Source: Flavobacterium resistens
GTDB lineage: Bacteria; Bacteroidota; Bacteroidia; Flavobacteriales; Flavobacteriaceae
Length of the DNA stretch: 64,000 nucleotides
Assembly (NCBI RefSeq): GCF_900182645.1
Contig: NZ_FXTA01000002.1
Location: 682,001-746,000 of the forward strand
Direction: 5' to 3'
Shown: positions 46,741 through 55,509 of the stretch, in pieces
How the letters are laid out: each line of letters starts with the position of its first letter
Numbering within the stretch: position 1 is the stretch's first letter
Made by a program: the position numbers and the translations under genes
The notes under the pieces: generated by a model
What the model saw: only the letters and a program-made list of their open reading frames with translations
The model's database searches: none
Told to the model about the DNA's origin: nothing

Positions 46741-47454
46741 TCACGAAAGAGCATCATGAAAGATAATTCCCAGCGTGTATCTTTCGCCCGAATGAATTTC
46801 GCTAACACCATGCTTCATGTTTACACGATAATAACCTTTTGTTCCTTTTACAGGTCTGAAATTGGTTGTGAAAACGAGAATATCCCCCTTTTTTGGTTTC
46901 AATACAATTGCTTTTGATTGTGCTCTTGGTGTTTGTTGTGTCAAAACAAATTCTCCACCAGAATAATCTTCGTCAGGATCAGAAAGAAAAAGCACAATTT
47001 GAATTGGAAAATACACATCACCATATAAATCCTGATGCAAAGTATTGAATCCACTTTTACCGTATTTAAGAATCAAAACTGTTGCTTTTAACTGATTATT
47101 GTCGTGACATTGCTTCAATAATTCTTCATGTTTTTCTGGGAAAACAGTATTAATATTCAGTGCTTTCATCCATGCATTTGCGATTGGAGCCAACTTCGGA
47201 TAGATAGAAGAACGTAAGTTCTGAATCAAATCGGGTAACGGATAATTGAAATATTTGTATTCGCCCAAGCCAAATCGATAGCGCTCCATTACAACCGTTT
47301 TTCGGTATAAATTCGGATTATCATAATCGAATTTTAAATCCTCGCATTGTTCGTTATTAAGTACGTTTGGAATTATTGCGAAGCCATTTTCGTGCATAGA
47401 TTCGGTGATGCTTTCCCAGTTTTGAGAAGCAATTTTTTGTTGTATATTTTGCAT
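46741..47454 (-). CDS. 2OG-Fe(II) oxygenase, PF09859-like
   Basis: The 237-residue protein has the double-stranded beta-helix ligands of 2OG oxygenases: HQD in NTLHQDLYGDVYFPIQIVLF and the distal His in KHGVSEIHSGERYTLGIIFH, with an Arg for 2-oxoglutarate. It resembles the PF09859 family, annotated as acting on damaged nucleic acid. It follows the AraC-methyltransferase gene by 10 bp in the same operon, which supports a role in alkylation repair. The substrate is not proven. Confidence 0.85.
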   Translation of the reverse strand: MQNIQQKIASQNWESITESMHENGFAIIPNVLNNEQCEDLKFDYDNPNLYRKTVVMERYRFGLGEYKYFNYPLPDLIQNLRSSIYPKLAPIANAWMKALNINTVFPEKHEELLKQCHDNNQLKATVLILKYGKSGFNTLHQDLYGDVYFPIQIVLFLSDPDEDYSGGEFVLTQQTPRAQSKAIVLKPKKGDILVFTTNFRPVKGTKGYYRVNMKHGVSEIHSGERYTLGIIFHDALS

Positions 47455-47464
47455 GAAATTAAAT

Positions 47465-48313
47465 TTAGAGATCTGAATTTATCTGCGCACCTTCCCAACC
47501 AATAATGGCGGTTTTTCGGGTATTTCCCCACATATAACCTCCAAATATTCCCGAAGATTGAATCACGCGATGACACGGAATTAGAAACGCAACAGGATTA
47601 CTGCCAATTGCTGTGCCGACTGCGCGTGAAGCATTGGGTTTTTGAATTTGATGTGCAATATTTCCATAAGTAGAAAGTTGTCCCATCGGAATTTTAAGCA
47701 GGGTTTCCCAGACTTTAAGTTGAAAATCAGTTCCTTTTAAATGAAGTTTAATTTCGGATAATTTGCTCCAGTCATTTTGGAAAATAAAGAGTGCATTTTG
47801 TTGTGCCAAATCTAATTTTCGAGAGAAAGAGGCATTCGGAAATTTATGTTTCAAATCTTCAAATCCGATTGCTTCTTCTTCGGCGAAAGCCATAAAACAA
47901 ACGCCTTTTTGAGTTGATGCAACAATTATATTCCCAAACGGACTTTCGGCAAAACTGTAGTTTATTTCCAGATTTTTTCCTCCGTTTTTATATTCTGCCG
48001 GAGTCATTCCTTCGATATTTACAAATAAATCGTGAAGTCGGCTGGTTCCTGAAAGTCCGGTTTCGAAAGCGGTTTCAGAAATGGTTGCCTGATTTTCTTT
48101 GAGTAATTTCTTGGCATGTTCCAAACTTGTGTACTGCAAAAATTTCTTCGGACTTGTGCCTGCCCAATCGCTGAAAAGCCTCTGAAAGTGAAACGGACTC
48201 AAATGCACTTTCTCCGCAACCTCATCAAGATTGGGTTGATCTTTAAAATTTGCTTTGATATAATCGATAGCTTCGGCGATACGATTATAATTAATGGTTT
48301 CTTGTGTGTTCAT
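47465..48313 (-). CDS. AraC-type regulator fused to methylated-DNA-cysteine methyltransferase
   Basis: The 282-residue protein has an N-terminal AraC-type HTH pair (about 10-105, LDEVAEKVHLSPFHFQRLFS) and a C-terminal O6-alkylguanine methyltransferase domain with the active-site Cys247 in IPCHRVIQSSG. This equals the Ada protein without its N-terminal zinc domain. It would repair O6-methylguanine and may control the operon. The zinc module is present as its own gene at 46366. It heads the minus-strand alkylation-repair cluster. Confidence 0.92.
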   Translation of the reverse strand: MNTQETINYNRIAEAIDYIKANFKDQPNLDEVAEKVHLSPFHFQRLFSDWAGTSPKKFLQYTSLEHAKKLLKENQATISETAFETGLSGTSRLHDLFVNIEGMTPAEYKNGGKNLEINYSFAESPFGNIIVASTQKGVCFMAFAEEEAIGFEDLKHKFPNASFSRKLDLAQQNALFIFQNDWSKLSEIKLHLKGTDFQLKVWETLLKIPMGQLSTYGNIAHQIQKPNASRAVGTAIGSNPVAFLIPCHRVIQSSGIFGGYMWGNTRKTAIIGWEGAQINSDL

Positions 48314-48395
48314 TTTTATTCCATTTTATAAGGCAAAGATCGATTGGTTTTTGCGGGCATAAAATCCGAAACTTGCGGAAATAGATTTTTGTTTT

Positions 48396-48457
48396 GTTTC
48401 AGGTTTCAGGTTTCAAGTTTCACGTTCCAGCGTAACTTGAAACTTGAAACCTGAAAC
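48396..48457. repeat. Inverted repeat between the methyltransferase and SMR genes
   Basis: Repeated GTTTCAGGTTTCA words (48396-48426) pair with AACTTGAAACTTGAAACCTG... (48434-48457). It lies just after the SMR gene stop on the minus strand and may serve as terminator. Confidence 0.75.
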
Positions 48458-48464
48458 TTCAATT

Positions 48465-48797
48465 CTAATGCGCTACAGTTTTAGAAAAAACATTAATTAT
48501 AATAACACCAATTACAATTAAACTCAATCCAATTATGGCTGGTAAATCTGGAATTTCTTTGAAGAAAATAGCGCCAATTGCGGTAATTAAAACAATTCCA
48601 ACGCCAGACCAAATTGCATAAGCAAAACCAACAGGAATAGTTCTAATGGCAAAACTCAAACAATAAAATGCGCCACAATAACCAATAATGGTAATAATAC
48701 TCGGAATTAATTTAGTGAATTCTTCAGATTTTTTTAATGCCGAAGTCGCTATGATTTCGAAGATGATGGCAATGAATAAAAATAAAAAGTTCTTCAT
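48465..48797 (-). CDS. SMR family multidrug efflux protein
   Basis: The 110-residue protein has four transmembrane helices and the SMR features: the membrane Glu14 in FLFIAIIFEIIATSALK, and YAIWSGVGIVLITAIGAIFF. The WSGVG block fits the EmrE-type drug/proton antiporters rather than the SugE (Gdx) type. Such proteins work as dual-topology dimers in the inner membrane, exporting lipophilic cations. It stands between the alkylation-repair cluster and a small Cys-rich gene. Confidence 0.92.
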   Translation of the reverse strand: MKNFLFLFIAIIFEIIATSALKKSEEFTKLIPSIITIIGYCGAFYCLSFAIRTIPVGFAYAIWSGVGIVLITAIGAIFFKEIPDLPAIIGLSLIVIGVIIINVFSKTVAH

Positions 48798-48849
48798 GGT
48801 TAACGTTTTTTACAAAGTTAAGCTTTGTTTGAAACGGAAAAGAATTTAT

Positions 48850-49134
48850 TTATCGAATATGAATTTCTGTTTCATTGTTTTTTACCTCATCAAAACAATC
48901 AAGGCACAACATTTTAAAATCGGCTTTGGCTTGAAAAACGCTAGTCCATTCTTCACCGTTATCAAGAAGCCATTGTTCACACTGCCCGCACCAGGCAATT
49001 TGCGGAAGATCTTCTTTGACTTCTGAATAGTAAAAACCTACTTTTTCTTTTGAATCTATTGCCATCGCAATGTGAATGCAGGCAAAAGTCATTTCTTTTG
49101 AACCATGTATTTCACATAAAACTTTTTCGATCAT
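48850..49134 (-). CDS. Small Cys-rich protein, possible zinc-ribbon
   Basis: The 94-residue protein is acidic and has paired cysteines: IAWCGQCEQWL at about residues 47-56 and MLCLDCFDEVK near residue 77, plus Cys7/Cys19 at the N-terminus (EKVLCEIHGSKEMTFACIHI). The two CxxC motifs suggest a zinc ribbon. I do not recognise a named family. It is 52 bp upstream of the SMR gene on the same strand; a functional link is unproven. Confidence 0.65.
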   Translation of the reverse strand: MIEKVLCEIHGSKEMTFACIHIAMAIDSKEKVGFYYSEVKEDLPQIAWCGQCEQWLLDNGEEWTSVFQAKADFKMLCLDCFDEVKNNETEIHIR

Positions 49135-49233
49135 AATTTTTTGATGTTCTTGAGTTTCAAATTTAAACTTAAAATTTTAGGAGCCATAAATAATATTAGA
49201 ATATTTAAAGTTCTTGGTCTGCGTGTGCGTGAG

Positions 49234-49273
49234 GGATAGGAGCAGTCCGCCGCGGCGGAGCGGATAGCCCGAC
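49234..49273. repeat. GC-rich palindromic repeat
   Basis: A 14-bp perfect palindrome TCCGCCGCGGCGGA (49246-49259) is flanked by GGATAGGAGC and GAGCGGATAGCCC, unusually GC-rich for this genome. Flanking words resemble those of the 9181-9276 repeat. The 49135-49301 gap holds nothing else I can name. Confidence 0.7.
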
Positions 49274-49301
49274 ATTATAAAAAAAAAGCTTTTGAAAACT
49301 A

Positions 49302-51620
49302 TTACGGATTTAGTGACAATCCAACGCTAAAAAACAATCTAACTTTGTCAATATTATTTATCCAGGAAGTATCAAAATGAATTGGACCTAAAATAGATTG
49401 ATAAGAAATTGCAGCTCCTCCTGATATTACGAGACTAGATTCTAAATTTTCATCCCAATTTCCTTTTGGATTAAATGCGTGCTTTATATATTCATCAAAA
49501 GTGCCAAAACCAACGCTTGCAATATTAAAATGAGGCGTCAGATAAATTTTTCCGGTAATATTTATTTGAGATCCTAGTTTAAGATCCATATATTGTGTGA
49601 CATTGAGTTCGTCTTCGTGCAGACCTGCAAAGGAAAAACGATTACTGCCAGAACTCGGAATAATTCCACCTATAAAATATTTTGAAGCATAACCAAAATC
49701 TGAAAACGGAATTTGATGATTTTTAAGTTTATCCTGAAAAATAAAATAAGAATCAAACCCGACAATTCCGGTAATTTTCTTTTTTAAGAGCAGTCTCTTT
49801 TCAAGACTAAAGCCAAATTTTGTGTATCCATTTGTTGAGCCGGAAATGTCGGTTATATCTGGGTCAGAATATGAAGAATTAATATCGGTAAGAAATGATC
49901 GTGCTACATTTGATTTTATTATGGTTCCATTTGTGGCAAAGAAAACTTTATCCATATCATTATAAGAATAATGCATGTTGAATTCAATGTTATTAAAACT
50001 GTAATTCGTTAGTGAAATAGAATTTGGATTGTATTCGCGATCGTATTTTGGCTTTAAATTGGTGTAATGATAGTTTAGGCCAAAACCAAAATAACTTTTC
50101 AGGGAATTTAAATTTCTGTTTATTTCATTGTTGAATTCAAAAGCATTATAAAGGATATTGTCTGAGGCTTTGCCATTTATGTAAATTTCTTGTCGCAATA
50201 AGGCGCCATATGCTTCAGTTGCCCACCACCATTCTCTGTGGCCGCCAAAATTCTTTTGATAATTGATTCTGGCTTTTGGTTGTTCGGCAATATCGATCGT
50301 TACCAGTAGGCGAGATGCATCAGCAAGAATATTCCTGCCTGTGTAATTAAAAATGATTCCGACACCTCTGTAAGTATCATAATGTATAGAGGTGTTGAGT
50401 TGATTTTTGGCGCGTTCAAATCCAAACAAGGTAATTCCGAGTTTGTTCCCGTCTTTGACGAAATAGCTGTATGTAATTTCATCAAAAAGATTGGTTCCCA
50501 TGGCTCTGTTAATTCCTGCTATTAAATCTTTGGTAGTGTATTTTACGTGTGTTTTAAGGTTTGCTCTTCCTACTACTAAAGGAAGGTTTTCTGGACTTAT
50601 TTTTTTATAAACTATAGTATCTAGAACAAATTCTTTAGGCATATCAGGCAATCCATGAGTTCGTTGCGGAAATGCTTTAAGTTTTTCTGATAAAGCAATT
50701 AATGCCGGAAGATTTTGATTTGTTGCTATTTTGCCATCTTTGTATATTTCGTTGCTGTCTGCAAAATCGGCGGTTGAGAAGCGCAAGTTGGGTAAGTGAT
50801 CGACCAATATTGTACAAAGATCACGATTTGCTGGATTTTTAATGTTGCTCGGAAACATACTCGTTTGCATCAAAATCGTCATCAGATTGTTGAGTTTATC
50901 CGTTGGTTCCATTCCGCCTCCTACGTCACTTCCAATAATGATATCGGCACCCATTTGTTTAGCAACGTCAGTCGGGAAATTATTTAATACACCTCCATCT
51001 ACCAATACTGTTTTCTCATAAGGCATCGGTTTGAAAATCGCAGGCAAGGACATACTGGCCCGCATGGCATAAGCTAAACTGCCTTTGCTTAAAATGACTT
51101 CTTTGCCCTCTGCCAAGTCTGTAGCCATAGCCCTAAAAGGTATCGGAAGGCTGTCAAAATCCCTAACATTATAAACAGGAAAGGTCAATTCAGAAAGATA
51201 TTCTCTTAGATTCTGATCATTTAGCAGAGAACCAACGCTATTGAGTTTTCCGTCTTTAACGCCTATTCCTACTACATATCTCTGAAATTCCCTTTTTTCT
51301 TCGGCACTTACAGATCGTAATGATTGACCTCCACCGAGTAGTTTGTCCCAATTTATACTTTTGGTTAAATTTTCAATACTGTCACCAGAATATCCCATAG
51401 CGTACAGACCTCCAATAACACTTCCCATACTGTTTCCAACAATAAGGTCTGGAACAATGTGCAGAGAATCCAGTTTTTGCAAAAGCGGAATATGAGCAAT
51501 TCCTTTTGCTCCACCACCGCTTAAGACCAAAACAACTTTAGGTTTTTTTTCCTGAGAAAAAATAATGTGCGGGAGACACAATATAAATAAGAAGACGAAT
51601 AAATAAGATGTTTTTTTCAA
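49302..51620 (-). CDS. Patatin-like phospholipase with outer-membrane barrel (PlpD-like)
   Basis: The 772-residue protein has a signal peptide (LPHIIFSQEK), a patatin domain (about 28-300) with the oxyanion loop LSGGGAKGIAH, nucleophile Ser64 in VGNSMGS and the dyad Asp208 in VDGGVLNNFP. A short POTRA-like region (about 310-390) and a C-terminal BamA/Omp85-type barrel (about 400-772) follow. This is the order of type Vd autotransporters such as PlpD, in which the barrel exports the lipase. Substrate phospholipid is not readable. It ends at a stop near the GC-rich repeat. Confidence 0.9.
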   Translation of the reverse strand: MKKTSYLFVFLFILCLPHIIFSQEKKPKVVLVLSGGGAKGIAHIPLLQKLDSLHIVPDLIVGNSMGSVIGGLYAMGYSGDSIENLTKSINWDKLLGGGQSLRSVSAEEKREFQRYVVGIGVKDGKLNSVGSLLNDQNLREYLSELTFPVYNVRDFDSLPIPFRAMATDLAEGKEVILSKGSLAYAMRASMSLPAIFKPMPYEKTVLVDGGVLNNFPTDVAKQMGADIIIGSDVGGGMEPTDKLNNLMTILMQTSMFPSNIKNPANRDLCTILVDHLPNLRFSTADFADSNEIYKDGKIATNQNLPALIALSEKLKAFPQRTHGLPDMPKEFVLDTIVYKKISPENLPLVVGRANLKTHVKYTTKDLIAGINRAMGTNLFDEITYSYFVKDGNKLGITLFGFERAKNQLNTSIHYDTYRGVGIIFNYTGRNILADASRLLVTIDIAEQPKARINYQKNFGGHREWWWATEAYGALLRQEIYINGKASDNILYNAFEFNNEINRNLNSLKSYFGFGLNYHYTNLKPKYDREYNPNSISLTNYSFNNIEFNMHYSYNDMDKVFFATNGTIIKSNVARSFLTDINSSYSDPDITDISGSTNGYTKFGFSLEKRLLLKKKITGIVGFDSYFIFQDKLKNHQIPFSDFGYASKYFIGGIIPSSGSNRFSFAGLHEDELNVTQYMDLKLGSQINITGKIYLTPHFNIASVGFGTFDEYIKHAFNPKGNWDENLESSLVISGGAAISYQSILGPIHFDTSWINNIDKVRLFFSVGLSLNP

Positions 51621-51762
51621 TAGTACAGTATTTATGTAGTTGATAAATAGTAACTTATTTGAATTCTTAAAATTAAGCAGTTATTCTTTACAAAGTATAT
51701 TTTTTGAAAGAAATCTTTTTTCTGTTCATAAATAGGGATTTCATTTATTACTTAAAAACAGA

Positions 51763-51795
51763 AAACCCGACAGATTTTAAAAATCTGTCGGGTTT
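51763..51795 (-). terminator. Hairpin terminator, family B copy 1
   Basis: AAACCCGACAGATTTT pairs perfectly with AAAATCTGTCGGGTTT. It follows the coiled-coil gene on the minus strand. The same right arm recurs at 52370-52385. Confidence 0.85.
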
Positions 51796-51805
51796 GAGAT
51801 ATTTT

Positions 51806-52279
51806 TTAAGAACCGTATTTTACAAGTCTGGCATCCTTTAAGGCTATTTCACAGTCATTAAGTATTTTGGTGCTTAATTCTACTTCAGTTTTAGCCTTAT
51901 TTAACTTTTCCTGAGATTTAGCTATTTGTATTTTGGCTTTTTCAATATTTTTTTGATGATCGGGATCGCCACTTTTTTCTGTAGAATTTTCAAGTTGTTT
52001 CAGATTTTCAAGCTGCGCTCTTAAATCTAATTCTATTTCCCATTCTTTTTGTCCAAGTTTTATAAGTCTTTGTTCTTCTCTTGCAAGTCTGTTTTTTGCT
52101 CTTTGCACTTTACCTTTATAAAGGTTTTTGTTGCTATCTATTTTTTTAGGAAGCTTTGGTTCCATCCAAGGATACAACGTATGTTGCAATTCAGGTTTAG
52201 ACATATCAGAATTTTGGGCAATTGCAAAAAAAGGAAAAGCAAAGATCAATAATAGTAATAGAATAAAATGTGTTTTCAT
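51806..52279 (-). CDS. Secreted coiled-coil protein of unknown function
   Basis: The 157-residue protein has a clear signal peptide (FAFPFFAIAQNS) and then a mostly helical, charged body (about 50-150) with heptad-like repeats, for example EIELDLRAQLENLKQLENST and AKIQIAKSQEKLNKAKTEVE. No catalytic motif is visible and I do not recognise the family. It is flanked by two copies of one terminator (51763 and 52353), so it is a single-gene unit. Confidence 0.7.
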   Translation of the reverse strand: MKTHFILLLLLIFAFPFFAIAQNSDMSKPELQHTLYPWMEPKLPKKIDSNKNLYKGKVQRAKNRLAREEQRLIKLGQKEWEIELDLRAQLENLKQLENSTEKSGDPDHQKNIEKAKIQIAKSQEKLNKAKTEVELSTKILNDCEIALKDARLVKYGS

Positions 52280-52352
52280 TAATTGGTTTTTGATGTCCCA
52301 AAAATATATTTATATTTAAGAAAAACAGCTTAATTAATTTAAATTAAAAACA

Positions 52353-52385
52353 AAACCCGACAGGTTTTTAAAATCTGTCGGGTTT
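52353..52385 (-). terminator. Hairpin terminator, family B copy 2
   Basis: AAACCCGACAGGTTTT pairs with AAAATCTGTCGGGTTT with one G-U pair. It lies after ahcY on the minus strand. Confidence 0.85.
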
Positions 52386-52408
52386 GAATATGTAATTTAA
52401 AAATCTAA

Positions 52409-52426
52409 TCCCGATAGATATCGGGA
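52409..52426. repeat. Short hairpin next to the ahcY terminator
   Basis: TCCCGATA pairs with TATCGGGA over a 2-base loop, between ahcY and the family B terminator. Confidence 0.6.
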
Positions 52427-52443
52427 CTAAAATCTTAAATTAT

Positions 52444-53760
52444 TTAGTATCTGTAGTACTCTGGTTTGAATGGACCTTGAACTTCAACACCAATGTAAGC
52501 AGCTTGATCTTCTCTTAAAACTTCAAGTTCAACGCCTAATTTAGCTAAGTGCAAAGCAGCAACTTTTTCATCTAAATGTTTTGGCAACATGTAAACGTCA
52601 TTGTTGTAAGCAGCGCTGTTTTTCCATAATTCGATTTGAGCCAAAGTTTGGTTTGTAAATGAGTTACTCATTACAAAACTTGGGTGACCTGTAGCACAAC
52701 CAAGGTTTACTAAACGACCTTCAGCTAAAATGATGATATCTTTTCCAGCGATTGTATATTTGTCAACCTGAGGTTTGATTTCGATTTTTGATGCACCGTG
52801 GTTTTTGTTCAACCAAGCCATATCAATTTCGTTATCAAAGTGTCCGATGTTACAAACAACAGTTTTGTCTTTCATTTGCTCGAAGTGCTCTCCAAGAACG
52901 ATATCTTTATTTCCTGTAGTTGTAATGATGATGTCAGCATTAGCAATTACAGTGTTTAATTTTTTAACTTCATAACCGTCCATTGCAGCTTGTAAAGCAC
53001 AAATTGGGTCGATTTCAGTAACAGTTACAATAGATCCAGCACCTCTGAAAGAAGCTGCAGTTCCTTTTCCAACGTCACCGTATCCGCAAACTACAACTCT
53101 TTTTCCAGCTAACATTAAGTCAGTTGCACGACGTACAGCATCTACAGCAGATTCTTTACATCCGTATTTGTTATCAAATTTAGATTTAGTAACAGAGTCA
53201 TTAATGTTGATTGCAGGCATTGGTAATGTTCCAGCTTTTACTCTTTCGTAAAGTCTGTGAACACCAGTTGTAGTTTCCTCAGAAAGACCTTTAATTCCAG
53301 GAACTAATTCTGGGTAACGATCAATAACCATATTAGTTAAATCTCCACCGTCATCAAGAATCATGTTCAATGGTTTTCTGTCTTCACCAAAGAATAAAGT
53401 TTGCTCAATACACCAGTCAAATGATTTTTCGTCAAGACCTTTCCAAGCATAAACTGAAATTCCGGCAGCAGCAATAGCAGCAGCAGCCTGATCCTGAGTA
53501 GAGAAAATGTTACAAGAAGACCAAGTAACTTCTGCACCAAGAGCAATTAAAGTTTCGATCAAAACAGCAGTTTGAATCGTCATGTGCAAACATCCAGCAA
53601 TACGAGCACCTGCAAGAGGTTGTTCGTCTTTATATTCAGCGCGAAGTGCCATTAAACCTGGCATTTCAGCTTCTGCTAGTTCAATTTCTTTTCTTCCCCA
53701 AGCCGCTAGAGAAATGTCTTTTACTTTGTAAGCCACATATGGCGTAGTTGTAGTACTCAT
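52444..53760 (-). CDS. ahcY: Adenosylhomocysteinase
   Basis: The 438-residue enzyme splits S-adenosylhomocysteine into adenosine and homocysteine, relieving product inhibition of methyltransferases. Standard segments are [20 protein letters not shown], the substrate Asp/Lys region [19 protein letters not shown], the NAD-binding loop [19 protein letters not shown] and the C-terminal KPEYYRY. Length is that of the short bacterial form, with no large insert. A TAAATTTG box on the minus strand (53794-53801) probably serves as its -7 element. It is a single-gene unit. Confidence 0.97.
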   Translation of the reverse strand: MSTTTTPYVAYKVKDISLAAWGRKEIELAEAEMPGLMALRAEYKDEQPLAGARIAGCLHMTIQTAVLIETLIALGAEVTWSSCNIFSTQDQAAAAIAAAGISVYAWKGLDEKSFDWCIEQTLFFGEDRKPLNMILDDGGDLTNMVIDRYPELVPGIKGLSEETTTGVHRLYERVKAGTLPMPAININDSVTKSKFDNKYGCKESAVDAVRRATDLMLAGKRVVVCGYGDVGKGTAASFRGAGSIVTVTEIDPICALQAAMDGYEVKKLNTVIANADIIITTTGNKDIVLGEHFEQMKDKTVVCNIGHFDNEIDMAWLNKNHGASKIEIKPQVDKYTIAGKDIIILAEGRLVNLGCATGHPSFVMSNSFTNQTLAQIELWKNSAAYNNDVYMLPKHLDEKVAALHLAKLGVELEVLREDQAAYIGVEVQGPFKPEYYRY

Positions 53761-53888
53761 TTATATTATATTTGTATAATTGTAAATTTTTTGCAAATTT
53801 ACGGAATACCTTTTTATTTTTACTAATTTCTGTCAGATTTGTGAAATCTTTAATTTCTTAATTTTTAGAACATTAGTTTATAAAACGA

Positions 53889-54026
53889 TTTAAACCATAT
53901 AAGTGTTATAAGTTCATTTAAAAAAGGATTCTTTGTAATGTGCTTCGTTTTGAATTGCTTAAATTTACGTAATGCATTTTTTTGAACCAGCAGTTATATT
54001 TTCTTATATCACTTATATGGTTTAAA
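53889..54026. repeat. Long-spaced inverted repeat (MITE-like)
   Basis: Arms 53889-53912 and 54003-54026 are reverse complements at 23 of 24 bases (core TTTAAACCATATAAGTG), with 90 bp between. No open frame of note lies inside. The 53761-54066 gap holds this element and the ahcY promoter. Confidence 0.8.
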
Positions 54027-54066
54027 ACTCATAATTCACAACTCATAATTCATAATTAAAAACGTA

Positions 54067-54717
54067 ATGCCTTTATTTCAAACCATACAGTTCAACGAAA
54101 CCACTAAAATTTTAATTTGGGAAATAACCGAGTCTTTTGAGGAATTGTATAGTCGCGTAACTTTAAAAGAAAAAACGCAGCGAAGACTAGACGGAATGAA
54201 ATCACAAATGCATCAACGTGCTTTTTTGAGTGTTCGAATGCTTATTCAGGAAATGGGTTTTACCGATAAAGATTTGCATTATGACGAATTCGGGAAACCT
54301 TATTTTGATTGTCACAATTACATTTCAATAACGCATTCGTACCATTTTGCAGCTATTATCATAAGCCATGAAACGGTAGGAATTGACATGGAATTACAGC
54401 GTGAAAAAATTATTCGAATAGGCGATAAATTTACGGATTATGAAAGTGAATATTTAGATCCGTCGTCAAAAGAAGAATACATAAAAAAGCTTACCGTAAT
54501 TTGGGGAGCCAAAGAAGCAATCTTTAAAATCAGAAACGAAAAAGGAATCAGTTTTAAAGATCATATCAACGTTAATGATTTTTCTTTAAAGAAAAGCCAA
54601 ACTGAGGCAAGTCTTCATTTTGATAATCTGATAAAAGATTTTAATGTGCATTATGAAGAAATAAAATCAGATAATTTTGAAGGTAAGTTTACTTTGGTTT
54701 ATGCTTTTGAAAAATAG
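54067..54717 (+). CDS. 4'-phosphopantetheinyl transferase superfamily protein
   Basis: The 216-residue enzyme moves phosphopantetheine from CoA to a carrier protein. The conserved motifs are VGIDMELQREKI (the Mg-binding Asp) and WGAKEAIFKI (Glu and Lys), with an N-terminal segment DEFGKPYFDCHNYISITHSY typical of the Sfp-type fold. No carrier-protein gene is nearby, so the partner is unknown. The start at 54067 is preceded by the long inverted repeat. Confidence 0.9.
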   Translation: MPLFQTIQFNETTKILIWEITESFEELYSRVTLKEKTQRRLDGMKSQMHQRAFLSVRMLIQEMGFTDKDLHYDEFGKPYFDCHNYISITHSYHFAAIIISHETVGIDMELQREKIIRIGDKFTDYESEYLDPSSKEEYIKKLTVIWGAKEAIFKIRNEKGISFKDHINVNDFSLKKSQTEASLHFDNLIKDFNVHYEEIKSDNFEGKFTLVYAFEK

Positions 54718-54744
54718 ATTTTAGTTTCAGTAGCAGTTTTCAAT

Positions 54745-55143
54745 TTAAGCTTCGTTTTCCTTTTTTCGATGCTGAAACATACTCATATATAAAAAAGTAG
54801 TCATTTTTCGGGCGCGTCTTTTTAATGTATCAGCATTTTCGCCTTCAAAATGTTCGTCGATAGTCTGGAACCAATGATTCAGCCAGATTCCGAATTCATT
54901 TGTTGTGATTTTTCCATCAAAATGAGCATCAACTTCATTATGAACTGCATGCGGATTTCCTTTATACTTGCGAATCGCAAATAAATTAGTTTCCCAAAAA
55001 TCAGTCAGTTTTTCGAGATGCGCATCCCAATCAGAAATCATTTTATTAAAATAAAAGCCGATTTCTTCATCGGCTCTTATTTTAGCATAGAACTGATGCA
55101 CTAGAAAAGAAACATCATCTCTATTTTCTATTTGCTTTTTCAC
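54745..55143 (-). CDS. Group 3 truncated hemoglobin
   Basis: The 132-residue protein resembles truncated globins of group III (trHbP). Typical features are VHQFYAKIRADEEIGFYFNK, the heme-proximal His region in KGNPHAVHNEVDAHFDG and the Trp-rich GIWLNHWFQTIDEHFEG. These proteins bind oxygen or nitric oxide. Its start overlaps the stop of a small membrane protein by four bases (ATGA), and a Crp/Fnr regulator lies just upstream, which fits a redox or NO-responsive operon. Confidence 0.88.
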   Translation of the reverse strand: MKKQIENRDDVSFLVHQFYAKIRADEEIGFYFNKMISDWDAHLEKLTDFWETNLFAIRKYKGNPHAVHNEVDAHFDGKITTNEFGIWLNHWFQTIDEHFEGENADTLKRRARKMTTFLYMSMFQHRKKENEA

Positions 55144-55427
55144 AGAATGAGAGTATTTAATAAAATAAACAATACACTTAAAACTGAACTCAGAATCAAA
55201 AGGTTAAAAACTACCTTGTGTTTCATTTGTGCCAAAATTGAAGTGTTTACAAAGATACAAGCTAAAACGATAATAGCCAGCTGAATCATTTGAAAAATAG
55301 AAGTTCCGTTAGATAAAACGTACATTGCTGCAGCGCCGCCTAAACAGCTTTGACCAATTACTGCCATTGCAGCAGAACCCATGTAATTTTTATTAAAAAT
55401 GTCGAATGTTGATTGATATAGTGTCAT
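55140..55427 (-). CDS. Small membrane protein, co-translated with the globin
   Basis: The 95-residue protein has three predicted transmembrane helices (about 18-38, 43-63 and 72-92). The second and third are SIFQMIQLAIIVLACIFVNT and VVFNLLILSSVLSVLFILLN. The ATG at 55427 (MTLYQSTF) is preferred over an upstream frame start at 55466. No family is recognised. Its stop overlaps the globin start, so the two are linked. Confidence 0.7.
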   Translation of the reverse strand: MTLYQSTFDIFNKNYMGSAAMAVIGQSCLGGAAAMYVLSNGTSIFQMIQLAIIVLACIFVNTSILAQMKHKVVFNLLILSSVLSVLFILLNTLIL

Positions 55428-55509
55428 GATATTGTGATTTTTATACCAACAAAGGTACAGGCACAATACTGCTCGGTTTTATGATTTTAATCATAAAACA
55501 AGAACTTTT

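Noticed and set aside
49246..49259. GC-rich palindrome as a recombination or integration site
   Set aside because: No integrase, tRNA or duplicated flank is present; it fits a repeat better.
53913..54002. Interior of the long inverted repeat as a small RNA or gene
   Set aside because: No start codon with coding pattern, promoter box or stable structure was convincing.
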